Assembly (NCBI GenBank): GCA_938009735.1 | Contig: CALLIG010000176.1 | Location: 1 to 58,850, forward strand | DNA from: an uncultured Flavobacteriaceae bacterium | GTDB lineage: Bacteria > Bacteroidota > Bacteroidia > Flavobacteriales > Flavobacteriaceae | Reading direction: 5' to 3' | Length of the DNA: 58,850 nucleotides | Shown here: piece after piece, positions 1 to 9,800 of the stretch | Position numbering within the stretch: position 1 is the first letter of the stretch | How the letters are laid out: each line of letters starts with the position of its first letter | Program-made: the position numbers and the translations under genes | Notes under the pieces: model-generated | What the model was told of the DNA's origin: nothing | The model's input: only the letters and a program-made list of their open reading frames with translations | Databases searched by the model: none

Positions 1-702
1 ATGAAAGGTTGTGCGTCTAATGAAAAAGAAGTCACAAAGAGTCTACAAAACAAAGAGATAGGTTTCTGGGATGCCATGCCACTTCTAATGAGTCATTATC
101 AAGATTCTGTTGCTCAAAAAACATTTTTCCATTTAAAAGGACATAAAGTATACGTCGTACCTACGCTTCATATTGGCAAGACATTGAGCTACTTAGATGA
201 AGTTGATCATTCGAAAGATGAATATCTCAAATATATGAGTGACGGAATTATTAAAACCTACCAAGGTCGAATTAATCGAGTTAAAAATTCTTCTAAAAAA
301 ACAATTGCAGACCGAAAAGATTTGGATATGTTTTTTGGAAAACTAACCAAATCTTTAAATGATGCTGGTGTTGGCTTACTAGCAGGATCTGATAGTGGAG
401 CCTTTAATTCATATACCTACCCCGGAATTTCGTTACATAAAGAATTACAAGAAATGGTGGCCAACGGACTCTCACCTTTAGAAGCTTTAAAAACCTCATC
501 GTACAACGGTTCTAAATTCTTAAAAAAGGAAGTTGACTACGGAAGTGTTTCTATAAATAAAATTGCAGATTTGGTTATTTTAGACGCCAACCCTATAGAG
601 GATATTGAAAATACTAAGAAAATATTCGCTGTAATAAAAGAAGGTCAAACGCATTCAAAAGAACAATTAGTCGAACTTTTAGAAGCTGCAATTCAAAACT
701 AA
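1..702 (+). CDS. Amidohydrolase family protein, C-terminal part (5' end outside window)
   Basis: The reading frame is open from the first base, and the protein lacks the N-terminal HxH metal motif expected of an amidohydrolase, so the gene very probably starts upstream and the first ATG is internal. What remains is the C-terminal half of the barrel: a GSDSGAF segment near residues 129-135 that would carry the catalytic Asp, then a PLEALKTSSYNGSKFL helix and a closing segment of the ADLVILDANPIEDI type, which is typical of imidazolonepropionase-like and cytosine-deaminase-like enzymes. The substrate cannot be told from this part. The next gene is another amidohydrolase 6 bp downstream, so the two are probably co-transcribed and may act on related cyclic amides or dipeptides. 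Confidence 0.8.
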   Translation: MKGCASNEKEVTKSLQNKEIGFWDAMPLLMSHYQDSVAQKTFFHLKGHKVYVVPTLHIGKTLSYLDEVDHSKDEYLKYMSDGIIKTYQGRINRVKNSSKKTIADRKDLDMFFGKLTKSLNDAGVGLLAGSDSGAFNSYTYPGISLHKELQEMVANGLSPLEALKTSSYNGSKFLKKEVDYGSVSINKIADLVILDANPIEDIENTKKIFAVIKEGQTHSKEQLVELLEAAIQN

Positions 703-708
703 AATCGA

Positions 709-1956
709 ATGAAACAGTTAATTTTTATTATCCTTATTACGATATTTTTTCAAAGTAATGCGCAAACCCTTTTAACTCCCGATCATGTTTTTGATGGTGA
801 AGAAATGCACAATGATTGGGTAGTTATGGTTGAAGGAAATAAAATCACCTATGCAGGTACTTTGAAAGAAGCTGAACTTTCAAAGAAAATCCAAATAATA
901 GATCTAGTAGGAATGACACTTATGCCAGGATTGATTGAAGGGCATTCACACTTACTGTTGCACCCTTACAACGAAACTGATTGGAATGACCAAGTACTTA
1001 AAGAATCGCCTGTCGAACGTGCTATTCGCGGCACAGTACACGCGAAAAATACCTTAATGGCTGGAATAACCACCACAAGAGATTTAGGCGCAGAAGGAGC
1101 AGGCTACACGGATGTCTATTTGAAAAAGACCATAGAAGACGGAATCATTCCAGGACCCCGAATGATAGTAGCAGGACCTGCAATTGTTGCAACGGGAGCG
1201 TACGGCCCTAAAGGTTTTCATGATGGTGTAGAAGTACCTTTGGGAGCTGAACCTGCTAGTGGAGTTGATGAAGTTATCAAAACTGTTCGTCGTCAAATGG
1301 GAAATGGAGCAGACCTAATCAAAATCTATGCTGATTATCGTTGGACTCCTGGTGCTGATTCAGAACCTACTTTTCTTCAAGTAGAAATAGATGCCATGGT
1401 AGCAACGGCAACTACCGCAGGTAAATATGTAGTCGCTCATGCAAGTACTCCTGAAGGCATGAGACGTGCCATAAAAGGTGGTGTTGAAACCATAGAACAT
1501 GGTGCTGGCGGTACTTTAGAAATTTTCAAACTGATGAAAGAAAAAGGAATTGCCCTCTGCCCTACTTTGGCTGCTGGTGATGCAATTACCCAATATCGAG
1601 GTTGGAAAAAAGGTACCGACCCAGAACCAAAGCGCATTACCAGTAAAAGAAAGTCATTTAAGGTAGCTTTAGAATCAGGAGTCACTATTGTCTTTGGTGG
1701 TGATGTTGGTGTTTTTACACATGGCGAAAATTATAGAGAATTAGAACTTATGGTTGATTACGGCATGAAGCCTAAAGATGTATTAATTTCAGCAACTTCT
1801 TCAAATGCAAATGTTTTTCATTTAGATACATTGGGTAAACTTCGAAAGGGATTCTTAGCTGATATCATTGCTGTAGAAGGTAATCCTATTAAGGATATTA
1901 AAAACATGAGAAAGGTGAAATTTGTAATGAAAGACGGAGAGATTTACAAGAAATGA
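709..1956 (+). CDS. Secreted amidohydrolase (imidazolonepropionase / Xaa-Pro dipeptidase-like)
   Basis: This is a 415-residue metal-dependent hydrolase with an N-terminal signal peptide (about residues 1-19, ending SNAQ), so it probably acts in the periplasm. Visible active-site elements are HxH at H79/H81, a candidate carbamylated Lys in LIKIYADYRW (K205), metal His in VVAHAS (H244) and TIEHG (H264), and the catalytic Asp in FGGDVG (D332). This set matches the amidohydrolase branch that includes imidazolonepropionase-like enzymes and prolidase-type dipeptidases; the true substrate is not determined. It follows another amidohydrolase by 6 bp, and its stop overlaps the next start as ATGA, which points to an operon. 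Confidence 0.88.
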   Translation: MKQLIFIILITIFFQSNAQTLLTPDHVFDGEEMHNDWVVMVEGNKITYAGTLKEAELSKKIQIIDLVGMTLMPGLIEGHSHLLLHPYNETDWNDQVLKESPVERAIRGTVHAKNTLMAGITTTRDLGAEGAGYTDVYLKKTIEDGIIPGPRMIVAGPAIVATGAYGPKGFHDGVEVPLGAEPASGVDEVIKTVRRQMGNGADLIKIYADYRWTPGADSEPTFLQVEIDAMVATATTAGKYVVAHASTPEGMRRAIKGGVETIEHGAGGTLEIFKLMKEKGIALCPTLAAGDAITQYRGWKKGTDPEPKRITSKRKSFKVALESGVTIVFGGDVGVFTHGENYRELELMVDYGMKPKDVLISATSSNANVFHLDTLGKLRKGFLADIIAVEGNPIKDIKNMRKVKFVMKDGEIYKK

Positions 1957-2549
1957 AAGAAGAACAAGACTACTGGACAAAACGCTACCAAGAAGAAAGC
2001 ACAGGTTGGGATATTGGCTACCCTTCAACCCCAATAAAAGAATACATCGATCAACTTGAAGACAAATCTATTTCAATCTTGATTCCAGGAGCTGGCAACG
2101 CTTATGAAGCTGAATATCTTTGGAAGCAAGGATTTAAAAATGTATTTGTGATGGATATTTCAGAATTTCCATTGAAGCAATTCCAAGAGCGTAATCCAGA
2201 CTTTCCCAAATCACAGTTGTTATTAGAAGATTTCTTCCAACATCAAGCCGAATACGACCTCATCTTTGAACAGACGTTTTTCTGCTCTTTCGTTCCTACG
2301 AATGAGAATAGAAATCGATATGTTAAACAAATGGCTTCGCTGTTAAAACCAAAAGGAAAACTAGTTGGTGTTTGGTTTAATATTCCACTAACAGGAGATA
2401 TGGAAAAACGTCCTTTTGGAGGAAATAAAGAGTTATACTTAAGCTATTTAGAGCAGTCTCTAGAAACCATCACTTTTAAAAAATGTTACAATTCCATTCC
2501 ACCCAGAATGGGTAATGAGTTGTTTGGGATATTTAGAAATAAGGGTTGA
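1953..2549 (+). CDS. TPMT-like SAM-dependent methyltransferase
   Basis: This is a 198-residue class I methyltransferase. The first SAM-binding motif is ILIPGAGNAYEAEYL (about residues 42-56), followed by an acidic MDIS after the second strand. The N-terminal YWTKRYQEESTGWDIGYPSTPI block and the C-terminal SIPPRMGNELFGIFRNK block are typical of the thiopurine S-methyltransferase-like family, whose bacterial members methylate thiol, selenium or tellurium compounds. The natural substrate here is unknown. The start overlaps the stop of the upstream amidohydrolase by 4 bp (ATGA). A decayed copy of this gene's 3' end lies at 4356-4433, on the far side of the lectin gene. Confidence 0.85.
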   Translation: MKEEQDYWTKRYQEESTGWDIGYPSTPIKEYIDQLEDKSISILIPGAGNAYEAEYLWKQGFKNVFVMDISEFPLKQFQERNPDFPKSQLLLEDFFQHQAEYDLIFEQTFFCSFVPTNENRNRYVKQMASLLKPKGKLVGVWFNIPLTGDMEKRPFGGNKELYLSYLEQSLETITFKKCYNSIPPRMGNELFGIFRNKG

Positions 2550-2561
2550 TCGAATTAATTT

Positions 2562-4208
2562 TTAATCCTCTAGTTTTTCCAATAGCCATTGTTGATTAGC
2601 ATTACCATGAAATTGCCATGTAATTATTGTACCTCCTGATCTAGTTGAAACTCCAGAAACATCCAAATATCTATTATCTATAAGATTTCTAATATAAAAA
2701 TAACCTTCTTCTGCAGCAGGTTCTATTGCCCATTGTTGTCTGCTTGTTCCTTCATATTCCCATTGTTCAACATTGTACCCAGGATTCGATTTTTGAGAAA
2801 CTTTATTTGAATAGTTAGATCTAATAATATAAGCTCCTGAATCAAGAATTTCTAAATTCCATTGTTCATTTTCAGCTTGCCCAGCAGTACTCAGCTGAAC
2901 AATGTTAGCGCCGTTACTTGAAGATAAGCTAGATATAGCCATGGCACGACCACTATGCCTTGCTCTAATAATGTAATCACCTTCTGGAACAACTAAACTC
3001 TCTTGCGTTCTAATCTTATTTATAATTTGCAAACCTGAATTTCCTGATGCGGCAAATATGTAATCACCATCTGAAATTACATAATTAATAGAACCATTTA
3101 ATTCTACAACACCCATTAAGTCTACTAATTCGTTCTTTACTTTAATAGCTAAACCAGCACCTCCATTGGCCAGAAGAGTTGCGTTACCATTGATCGATAC
3201 AGCATTCGTTACTTTATCAGAAGCAGCAATATTTTCAGGATCAATTAGAATAGGCAAATATTCCTCAAGTGCTCCTGTATTTATATTATATACCCCAGCA
3301 CCTTGCGCACCTTCAGCTACAATCACTTGACTGTCGGTCATCGCTAGAGTTCGTTTTGCATCTTCAACAAAATTAGAGCTAGTCGTTATCTGAGAAAGCT
3401 CATTTAATTCACCGTCCATTATAGTTACTCCTGTGCTGCCATCCAAAATGGCTAATTTCCCATTTCCAGAAGTTACCGAACGTAGATCATCAAAAGTGAC
3501 TTCATTAGATTTCAAAAAGCTATTACCATCATACTGCGCAATAGAACCATCTATTCCACTAGACACATAATAAGAGTTTTGCATTTTAGTAATGCCTGTA
3601 GCTGTATTTCCTTGTTGGTAAAAGTAGTTCACATCATTTAGATCAATGATGCCATTAGAAACGCCTATTTTGGCGATAAAAGATTCACCAGTAGCTTCTA
3701 AAACCTTTTCCGCATCTACACCACCTAATACATACAAATAGCCATTATCATATAAAATGACATTAGCATCTCTATCATACATATACATTCTTGATGCTAA
3801 AACTGGTGATACTGGGTCACTTAAATCAATAATATCAACGGCACCTGCAAAAGTTTCACCCAAGGTGTTATATGAAACGTACGCGAATTGATCTTGATAA
3901 TCTACATGTGTAGCGGAAAGGTTTGAACTCCCTTCAAAATTTGGACTTGATACTTGACCAACCAAATTAAGATGAAAATCACTTGTTGTATTTAAGAACA
4001 TACTTCCGTTTTTACTGGATATTTCATGTTCAAAATAAATATCTAAAATACCGTTATTGTTGTCACTAATTCCATCCCGTAGAATTGAATTACTTTCTTC
4101 CAAGACAAGGGCTCTACCCAAGCTTTGTTGATCAAAATGGGTAGTTTCATCTGAACAACTGGTTATAAATATTAGTGTTGAAAAAATAGCTAGGTATACT
4201 TTTTTCAT
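2562..4208 (-). CDS. Lipoprotein with LVIVD-like repeats and C-terminal ricin-type lectin domain
   Basis: I chose the ATG at 4208, giving about 548 residues, because it places a lipoprotein signal (MKKVYLAIFSTLIFITSC) at the N-terminus; a longer frame adds 12 residues but spoils it. The middle reads as a beta-propeller-like series of repeats, with segments such as HVDYQDQFAYVSYN and VDIIDLSDPVSPVLASRM resembling LVIVD repeats of surface proteins. The last 140 or so residues form a ricin B-type beta-trefoil with the expected QxW signatures (NEQWNLEI, RQQWAIEP, NQQWLLEKL). It is probably anchored in the outer membrane and may bind glycans. No catalytic domain and no T9SS tail are visible. The gene is flanked by an intact and a decayed copy of a methyltransferase 3' end, so it may be a later insertion. 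Confidence 0.8.
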   Translation of the reverse strand: MKKVYLAIFSTLIFITSCSDETTHFDQQSLGRALVLEESNSILRDGISDNNNGILDIYFEHEISSKNGSMFLNTTSDFHLNLVGQVSSPNFEGSSNLSATHVDYQDQFAYVSYNTLGETFAGAVDIIDLSDPVSPVLASRMYMYDRDANVILYDNGYLYVLGGVDAEKVLEATGESFIAKIGVSNGIIDLNDVNYFYQQGNTATGITKMQNSYYVSSGIDGSIAQYDGNSFLKSNEVTFDDLRSVTSGNGKLAILDGSTGVTIMDGELNELSQITTSSNFVEDAKRTLAMTDSQVIVAEGAQGAGVYNINTGALEEYLPILIDPENIAASDKVTNAVSINGNATLLANGGAGLAIKVKNELVDLMGVVELNGSINYVISDGDYIFAASGNSGLQIINKIRTQESLVVPEGDYIIRARHSGRAMAISSLSSSNGANIVQLSTAGQAENEQWNLEILDSGAYIIRSNYSNKVSQKSNPGYNVEQWEYEGTSRQQWAIEPAAEEGYFYIRNLIDNRYLDVSGVSTRSGGTIITWQFHGNANQQWLLEKLED

Positions 4209-4355
4209 GGTAAGAGGGTATCTAAGTTGAAATTTGGTTACCAAGAAAACTAATGAATTTTGCTTTTATTGTACTAGAACACAGGCTTTCGATAAACTAC
4301 ACCAGACAAAAAAGACTTATAATTTGCGTATTACTAAACTTTACCTCAGGTTATA

Positions 4356-4433
4356 ATTTTCAAAAACTATAACAATAAGATTTCAAAAAGAATGAGGAAT
4401 GAGATGTTTTGGATATTTACAAAAAATGACTAA
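4356..4433 (+). pseudogene. Decayed 3' remnant of a second TPMT-like methyltransferase gene
   Basis: This plus-strand tract reads in frame as IFKNYNNKISKRMRNEMFWI, then FTKND and a stop. It aligns without gaps to the end of the intact methyltransferase at 1953-2549 (TFKKCYNSIPPRMGNELFGI, then FRNKG and stop). By hand count, 30 of 36 bases match between 4389-4424 and 2505-2540. An in-frame stop lies 5' at 4335-4337 and no other methyltransferase sequence is visible, so only the tail survives. The lectin lipoprotein gene lies, reversed, between the intact gene and this remnant. The similarity is seen directly; a duplication followed by insertion or deletion is inferred. Confidence 0.65.
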
Positions 4434-4436
4434 AAG

Positions 4437-4973
4437 CTATTTAGCTTTTGAATGAAACAATCCTAAAATTAAATTTCTAAGTTTATAAAAGATGTAGAAA
4501 ATCAAAGCAAAAAGACTTCCAAAACCTATTGGAATAATAGCTCCAAAAGTAAAGGCAGAACCAATTACCCATCCTAATAAATACTCCGATTTATAAAGTG
4601 GGAAAACGAATGCTAAAAGAAATATAGATCCCATTATATAATCAATAAGATCTATTTCCAAAGTAAAGAAAATTGCAATAGAAACAGATATTGCAAAAGC
4701 CGAAATAAACCGAAGAATCACTTTGCGAATACTTTCTGAAGCTACCGGAATAGCGGCCATATTTATACGTTTATGAATTCGAGAAAGTAAAAACCAAGTG
4801 AAAAACGGTAAAACTATGGCTCCTAGCCAGTTTGGAATTCCTGGTAAATCCGCATTATGAAGAAGATAGTGTACTGGAATACCTTCATGGAAGTAGTCCC
4901 AAGCGATATGGCTCCAAACTAAGAGGGTTACAACAGCTGTAATTAAGATACGAGATCTTTGCGTTAGTTTCAT
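4437..4973 (-). CDS. Conserved membrane protein of unknown function
   Basis: This is a 178-residue, strongly hydrophobic protein with about five predicted membrane helices: around residues 8-24, 48-64, 86-104, 109-126 and 135-165. The N-terminal helix is followed by a WDYFHEGIPVHYLLHNADLPGIPNW segment that probably faces the periplasm, and the C-terminus is basic (KLRNLILGLFHSKAK). I recognise no catalytic motif. It lies 76 bp downstream of an SDR gene on the same strand and could share its transcript. The 192-bp gap beyond its 3' end, before the lectin gene, holds the methyltransferase remnant. Confidence 0.75.
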   Translation of the reverse strand: MKLTQRSRILITAVVTLLVWSHIAWDYFHEGIPVHYLLHNADLPGIPNWLGAIVLPFFTWFLLSRIHKRINMAAIPVASESIRKVILRFISAFAISVSIAIFFTLEIDLIDYIMGSIFLLAFVFPLYKSEYLLGWVIGSAFTFGAIIPIGFGSLFALIFYIFYKLRNLILGLFHSKAK

Positions 4974-5049
4974 GATTGTTGATTTTTGATTGATTAAAAA
5001 TAAGACGCAAAGTGGTCGAATTTGTTACAGTATCAAAAGCAAAAAACCA

Positions 5050-5982
5050 TTATTTTATCTCATAATCTTGAATGATATTTCGAATGCCTTCTAAATACGT
5101 AGTCACTTGAAATTCAGGGAATTTCGCTTTAAATTTTGATGAATCGAAAATATTATCAATTTGATATCTCGGGAATAACTCTTGCGTCTCTTTTATCATA
5201 GGATTAAACAAGGCAACAATCTTAAGTAATAAAGAACCTAATACGGAGTACTTTACTTCTCTTCCCAATTGATTAGATATTTCACCTATAAACTCCTTGT
5301 ATGTTAAACGATTATCATCACAAGGTAAATGCCAGGTTTGTCCGTAAGCGTCTGCGGTATTGGCTAATAGTGCCATCGCCTGGCCTGCATCTGGAGTATA
5401 AATCAATGTACGAAGTACTTGGTCATTCAAGAAAACTTTAGCCTTTTTACCTTTCTTTATATTTTCAAAAACAAGTGCATTAACGAAACTCTTGGTTTTA
5501 CCAGGACCATAGAATTCAGGCGCTCGACAAATCATAGCCTCAATTTCATTATTCGCTATTGCATTCAATAAAAGCTCAGCAGCAAGTTTTTTGCCTATTC
5601 CTTTTTTACCGGTTGAAGTCATTGGAGTATCTTCTTTCTGTACAGCAGCGTCTTGAGGATACATATAGGTATTATCAAAATATACCAACTTGCAATTTTG
5701 CTTTTTACAAGCTTCAATTACATTCTCCATGATGCGTTCCCAATCACGAAGCCAAACTTCTGAAGTATAAGCTAAACCTACGGTTAGATAAGCAATCTCA
5801 GTATCTTCCAATGCTTTGTGAACATCTTCGATGTTAAACAAATCAGCTTTGCACAACTCATCTTCAGGGTTAACTTTTATCGGGTTTCGCCCAACCAATT
5901 TGATAACACCTGAGTAGTTGGTTTGTAAATCTTTGGCTAACTCTTCACCAATTATTCCGTTGGCTCCTAGTATCGTGTGCAT
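5050..5982 (-). CDS. NAD-dependent epimerase/dehydratase family protein (atypical SDR)
   Basis: This is a 310-residue protein with an N-terminal Rossmann fold (ILGANGIIGEELA, a GxxGxxG nucleotide motif). Its layout is that of extended short-chain dehydrogenases, with LVYFDNTYMYP near the active-site strand and a C-terminal substrate lobe. The usual catalytic YxxxK is not evident: the corresponding helix reads KKGIGKKLAAELL with no Tyr four residues before the Lys. It may therefore be an atypical SDR that binds a nucleotide cofactor without classical dehydrogenase chemistry. It lies 29 bp downstream of another NAD(P)-binding protein gene on the same strand and probably forms an operon with it. 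Confidence 0.82.
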   Translation of the reverse strand: MHTILGANGIIGEELAKDLQTNYSGVIKLVGRNPIKVNPEDELCKADLFNIEDVHKALEDTEIAYLTVGLAYTSEVWLRDWERIMENVIEACKKQNCKLVYFDNTYMYPQDAAVQKEDTPMTSTGKKGIGKKLAAELLLNAIANNEIEAMICRAPEFYGPGKTKSFVNALVFENIKKGKKAKVFLNDQVLRTLIYTPDAGQAMALLANTADAYGQTWHLPCDDNRLTYKEFIGEISNQLGREVKYSVLGSLLLKIVALFNPMIKETQELFPRYQIDNIFDSSKFKAKFPEFQVTTYLEGIRNIIQDYEIK

Positions 5983-6011
5983 AGCTACTTCATTAAAAAT
6001 TGATTAATTCT

Positions 6012-6692
6012 TTAAGAATCCTTAGTAAGGATTTGAAAATCGTCCCAAACCAAGTATTCTTCTCCATGTCTAATTATAAAAATATTCTTTGCGATGGCTT
6101 CTCCCAATGTTTCCACCTTAATCCCTCGATATTTTCTAAGTCCTCCGATTAAGAAGATTTTTAACAAGGGCCATATTTTGAGTAAAACACCTTGTGAAAA
6201 GCCGTAACGATTGTTTGGAGTTAATATCATCGAAGGTTGAAAAATACTTAATCGATCAAAATTTAGTGCTTTTAGCTCTTCCACTAATTCACCTTTGGTC
6301 CTTAAGTAAAACGAGGACGATTTAGCTTCTATTCCAACAGAAGCCAAAAGCTCGAAATGAGCTATACCGGCTATCTTACATTCTTTAGCAAAGTCAAGAA
6401 CCGCCAATTTATCAATCTTCAAAAAATCTTCCTTGCTTATTTTAGACGGCTGACCAACACCCAAAGTACAAATTGCAACTTGATGACCATGTAAATAATC
6501 AACATAACTCTTTGGGTTTAAAATGTCTACTACTTGCTGCTGAACAATAATACTATTCAAATCTGAAATAGACCTTCTACCAAGCAGGGTAAGAGTTTCT
6601 ATTTCTGGCATTTTTAAAAGTGTTTCAGTTACATAACCACCGACGGCTCCTGTAGGACCCAACATCACAACTGATTTTTTAGATTCTACCAT
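6012..6692 (-). CDS. NAD(P)-binding oxidoreductase, HTATIP2/TIP30-like
   Basis: This is a 226-residue atypical short-chain dehydrogenase with a Rossmann motif VVMLGPTGAVGGYVTETLL near residues 8-26 and LLGRR at the end of strand two, which suggests NADPH binding. The order ICTLGVGQPSK, FELLASVGIEAKSSSFYLRTKGELVEEL and SIFQPSMIL resembles the HTATIP2/YbjT group, where the Y-x-x-x-K element is FYLRTKGE. The physiological substrate is unknown. It is the first gene of a probable minus-strand operon with the epimerase-like gene and diverges from the 1099-residue amidohydrolase fusion across 121 bp, which should hold both promoters. Confidence 0.8.
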   Translation of the reverse strand: MVESKKSVVMLGPTGAVGGYVTETLLKMPEIETLTLLGRRSISDLNSIIVQQQVVDILNPKSYVDYLHGHQVAICTLGVGQPSKISKEDFLKIDKLAVLDFAKECKIAGIAHFELLASVGIEAKSSSFYLRTKGELVEELKALNFDRLSIFQPSMILTPNNRYGFSQGVLLKIWPLLKIFLIGGLRKYRGIKVETLGEAIAKNIFIIRHGEEYLVWDDFQILTKDS

Positions 6693-6813
6693 AGTTTTAT
6701 AAGTCTGTAATACTTGTATTTAGGCTAAACTAGCTATTTTACTTAACACCGCTTTAAGATTTTGTTACTAAGATTTTGGTATATTTATCTTGACTAATTA
6801 ACTCACTCGAAAA

Positions 6814-9800
6814 ATGACCAAAAAGCTATTGTTATTAGCTCTGCTTGGAGCTACTATTTCTCTTGTTGCCCAAGACAAAAAAGAAGATAAAAAGGATAAA
6901 GCCAAATGGGATGTTTCCAACCCTGGCGCCGACTTCAATTATAAAGAACATAAATTCTCCACTAACGAAGGCACCTGGATGAATCTAGATGTCAGCCCCG
7001 ATGGCAAAACCATTGTATTTGATTTGATGGGTGACATTTACACCATGCCAATTGCTGGTGGCAAAGCAAAAGTACTTCGTAGCGGTATTCCTTTTGAACT
7101 GCAACCTCGATTTAGTCCTGATGGTAAACGAATCGCTTTTACTAGCGATGCCGGTGGCGGTGATAATATTTGGGTGATGAATACTGATGGTTCTGATGCA
7201 AAAGCTATTACCAAAGAAAAATTTCGCCTTTTAAATAATCCATACTGGACTCCTGACGGAAATTATATTGTTGCTCGAAAACATTTTACTTCGCAACGTT
7301 CATTGGGTGCCGGAGAAATTTGGCAATACCATCATACCGGAGGCTCGGGTGTGCAATTAACCAAACGTAAAAATGATCAGCAAGATGTCAATGAACCTTG
7401 CATATCTCCCGATGGTAAATATCTTTACTATAGCGAAGATGTATATTCTGGCGGATACTTTCAATACAACAAAGATCCAAACAAGCAGATTTATGCAATC
7501 AAGAGATATGAGTTTGAAACTGGCGAAACAGCAACGGTAACAAGAGGTCCTGGTGGAGCGGCACGTCCACAACTATCGCGAGATGGGAAGCTTATGGCTT
7601 TTGTAAAACGAGTACGAACAAAAACGGTTCTTTATATACATGATCTTGAAACGGGCGAAGAATGGCCGCTGTTCGATGATTTAAACAAGGACCAGCAAGA
7701 AGCTTGGGCAATTTTCGGAGTATACCCTAATTACAGCTGGATACCAGGTGATAAAGAAATCGTTTTTTGGAACAAAGGGCAATTGCATAAAATAAATGTG
7801 AGTACACGCGAAGTGACTAATATTCCTTTTACCGTTGATGCTACTATTAAAATTGCGGAAACTGTCCATTTTAATAACCCCGTAGATTCTGAAGAATTCA
7901 ATGCAAAAATAATTCGGCATGCGGTGACTTCTCCAGATGGAAAAACGATGGCTTTCAATGCATTGGGACATTTGTACACTAAGAAGTTACCTAACGGAAA
8001 ACCGAAACGTTTAACCAAGGCAACAGATTTCGAATCTGAGCCTTCCTATTCTCCTGACGGTAAAGAATTGGTTTATGTTACATGGAATGACACCGAATTA
8101 GGCGCAATTCATAGAATTTCTAGTACTGGTGGAACTTCAACGAAATTGACAAATAAAAAAGGGATTTACAGAAACCCTGCTTTTAGTCCATCAGGACAGT
8201 TAATTGCATTTAATAAGGAATCTGGAAATTTGGATCAAGGAATGGCTTTTGGTAAAAATGCAGGGGTTTACTCCATCTCGAGAAATGGTTCTGATCTCAA
8301 ACGGTTAACAAAAGAAGGAGAATATCCACAGTTTACTGCTAATGGAAAGCGAGTATTTTATCAGACTGGCGGCACTTATTTCGGTAGTCTTACCAAAAAA
8401 TTGAAATCGGTTAATTTGAACGGAGAAGATGAGCGAACTCATCTCAAATCGAAATATGCTAATCGTTTGGTACCAAGTCCTGATAACAAATGGATCGCTT
8501 TCACCAACTTACATAAAGCCTATATCGCACCATTATTAATGAATGGAAAAGAAATTGATCTAGACAATAAATCAACTTTAGTTCCTGTATCTCAAATAGC
8601 CAAAGACGCAGGTATCAACTTGCATTGGTCGAAAGACAGTAAAACCATTCATTGGACACTTGGTGATACTTACTTTTCAAATGAAATCAAAGATCGATAC
8701 ACTTTTCTACCAGGTTCTCCTGAAAAGGTAGCTAAGATGGATTCGATAGGATCTCCAATAGGATTAACTGCAAAAACAGACAAACCCAAAGGTAGAGTCG
8801 CATTTGTAAATGCTCGAATTATCACTATGGAAAATGGTGAAGTCATTGAATCTGGGACAATCATTGTTAACGGAAACATCATAGAAGATATCGGAAAAAC
8901 TGCTGATGTAGCTATTCCTGCAAATTCTAAATTATTTGATGTCTCTGGCAAAACTATTATGCCTGGTATTGTTGATGCTCATGCGCATATTGGCGGTTTT
9001 CGTTACGGATTGACCACACAAAAACATTGGCAGCTATATGCCAATTTAGCCTACGGGGTTACTACTTCACACGATCCATCAGCGAATTCTGAATCGATCT
9101 TTGCGATGGCAGAATTAGTGAAGAATGGTCAAATGGTCGGTCCTAGAATCTATTCTACAGGATTTATTCTTTATGGTGCTGATGGTGATTTTAAAGCAAC
9201 CATAAATGGTTTAGAAGATGCTCGTTCCTCCATCCGAAGAACAAAAGCTTACGGCGCGCAATCTGTAAAAAGTTACAATCAACCCCGTCGCGAACAACGG
9301 CAACAGGTAATGCAAGCAGCAAGAGAATTAGGGATCAATGTGGTACCAGAAGGTGGTTCTACCTTTTACACCAATATGACTATGATTATGGATGGTCATA
9401 CCGGCGTTGAACATAATATCCCAGTTGCGCCCGTCTACAAAGATGTTTTAGAACTTTGGAAAACTAGTAAGTCAGGCTATACTCCTACCCTAATCGTGAA
9501 TTATGGGGGATTGAATGGTGAATATTATTTCTATCAAAAGGATAATGTTTGGGAGAATGAAAAGCTACTCAAATACACACCTCGTTCTATTGTTGATGCA
9601 CGGTCTCGTCATCGTACTATGGTGCCGGATGAAGAATATGAAAACGGACATATTTTAGTTTCTAAGGTTGCAAAATCACTTACTGATAATGGTGTAAAAG
9701 TAAATCTTGGGGCGCACGGACAATTACAAGGTTTAGGGGCACATTGGGAACTTTGGCTCTTACATCAAGGTGGCATGACAAATATGGAAGCTCTTGAAGC

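Noticed and set aside
1-1956. The two first amidohydrolases as one gene split by a frameshift.
   Set aside because: The second has its own signal peptide and complete metal motifs, so these are two separate genes.
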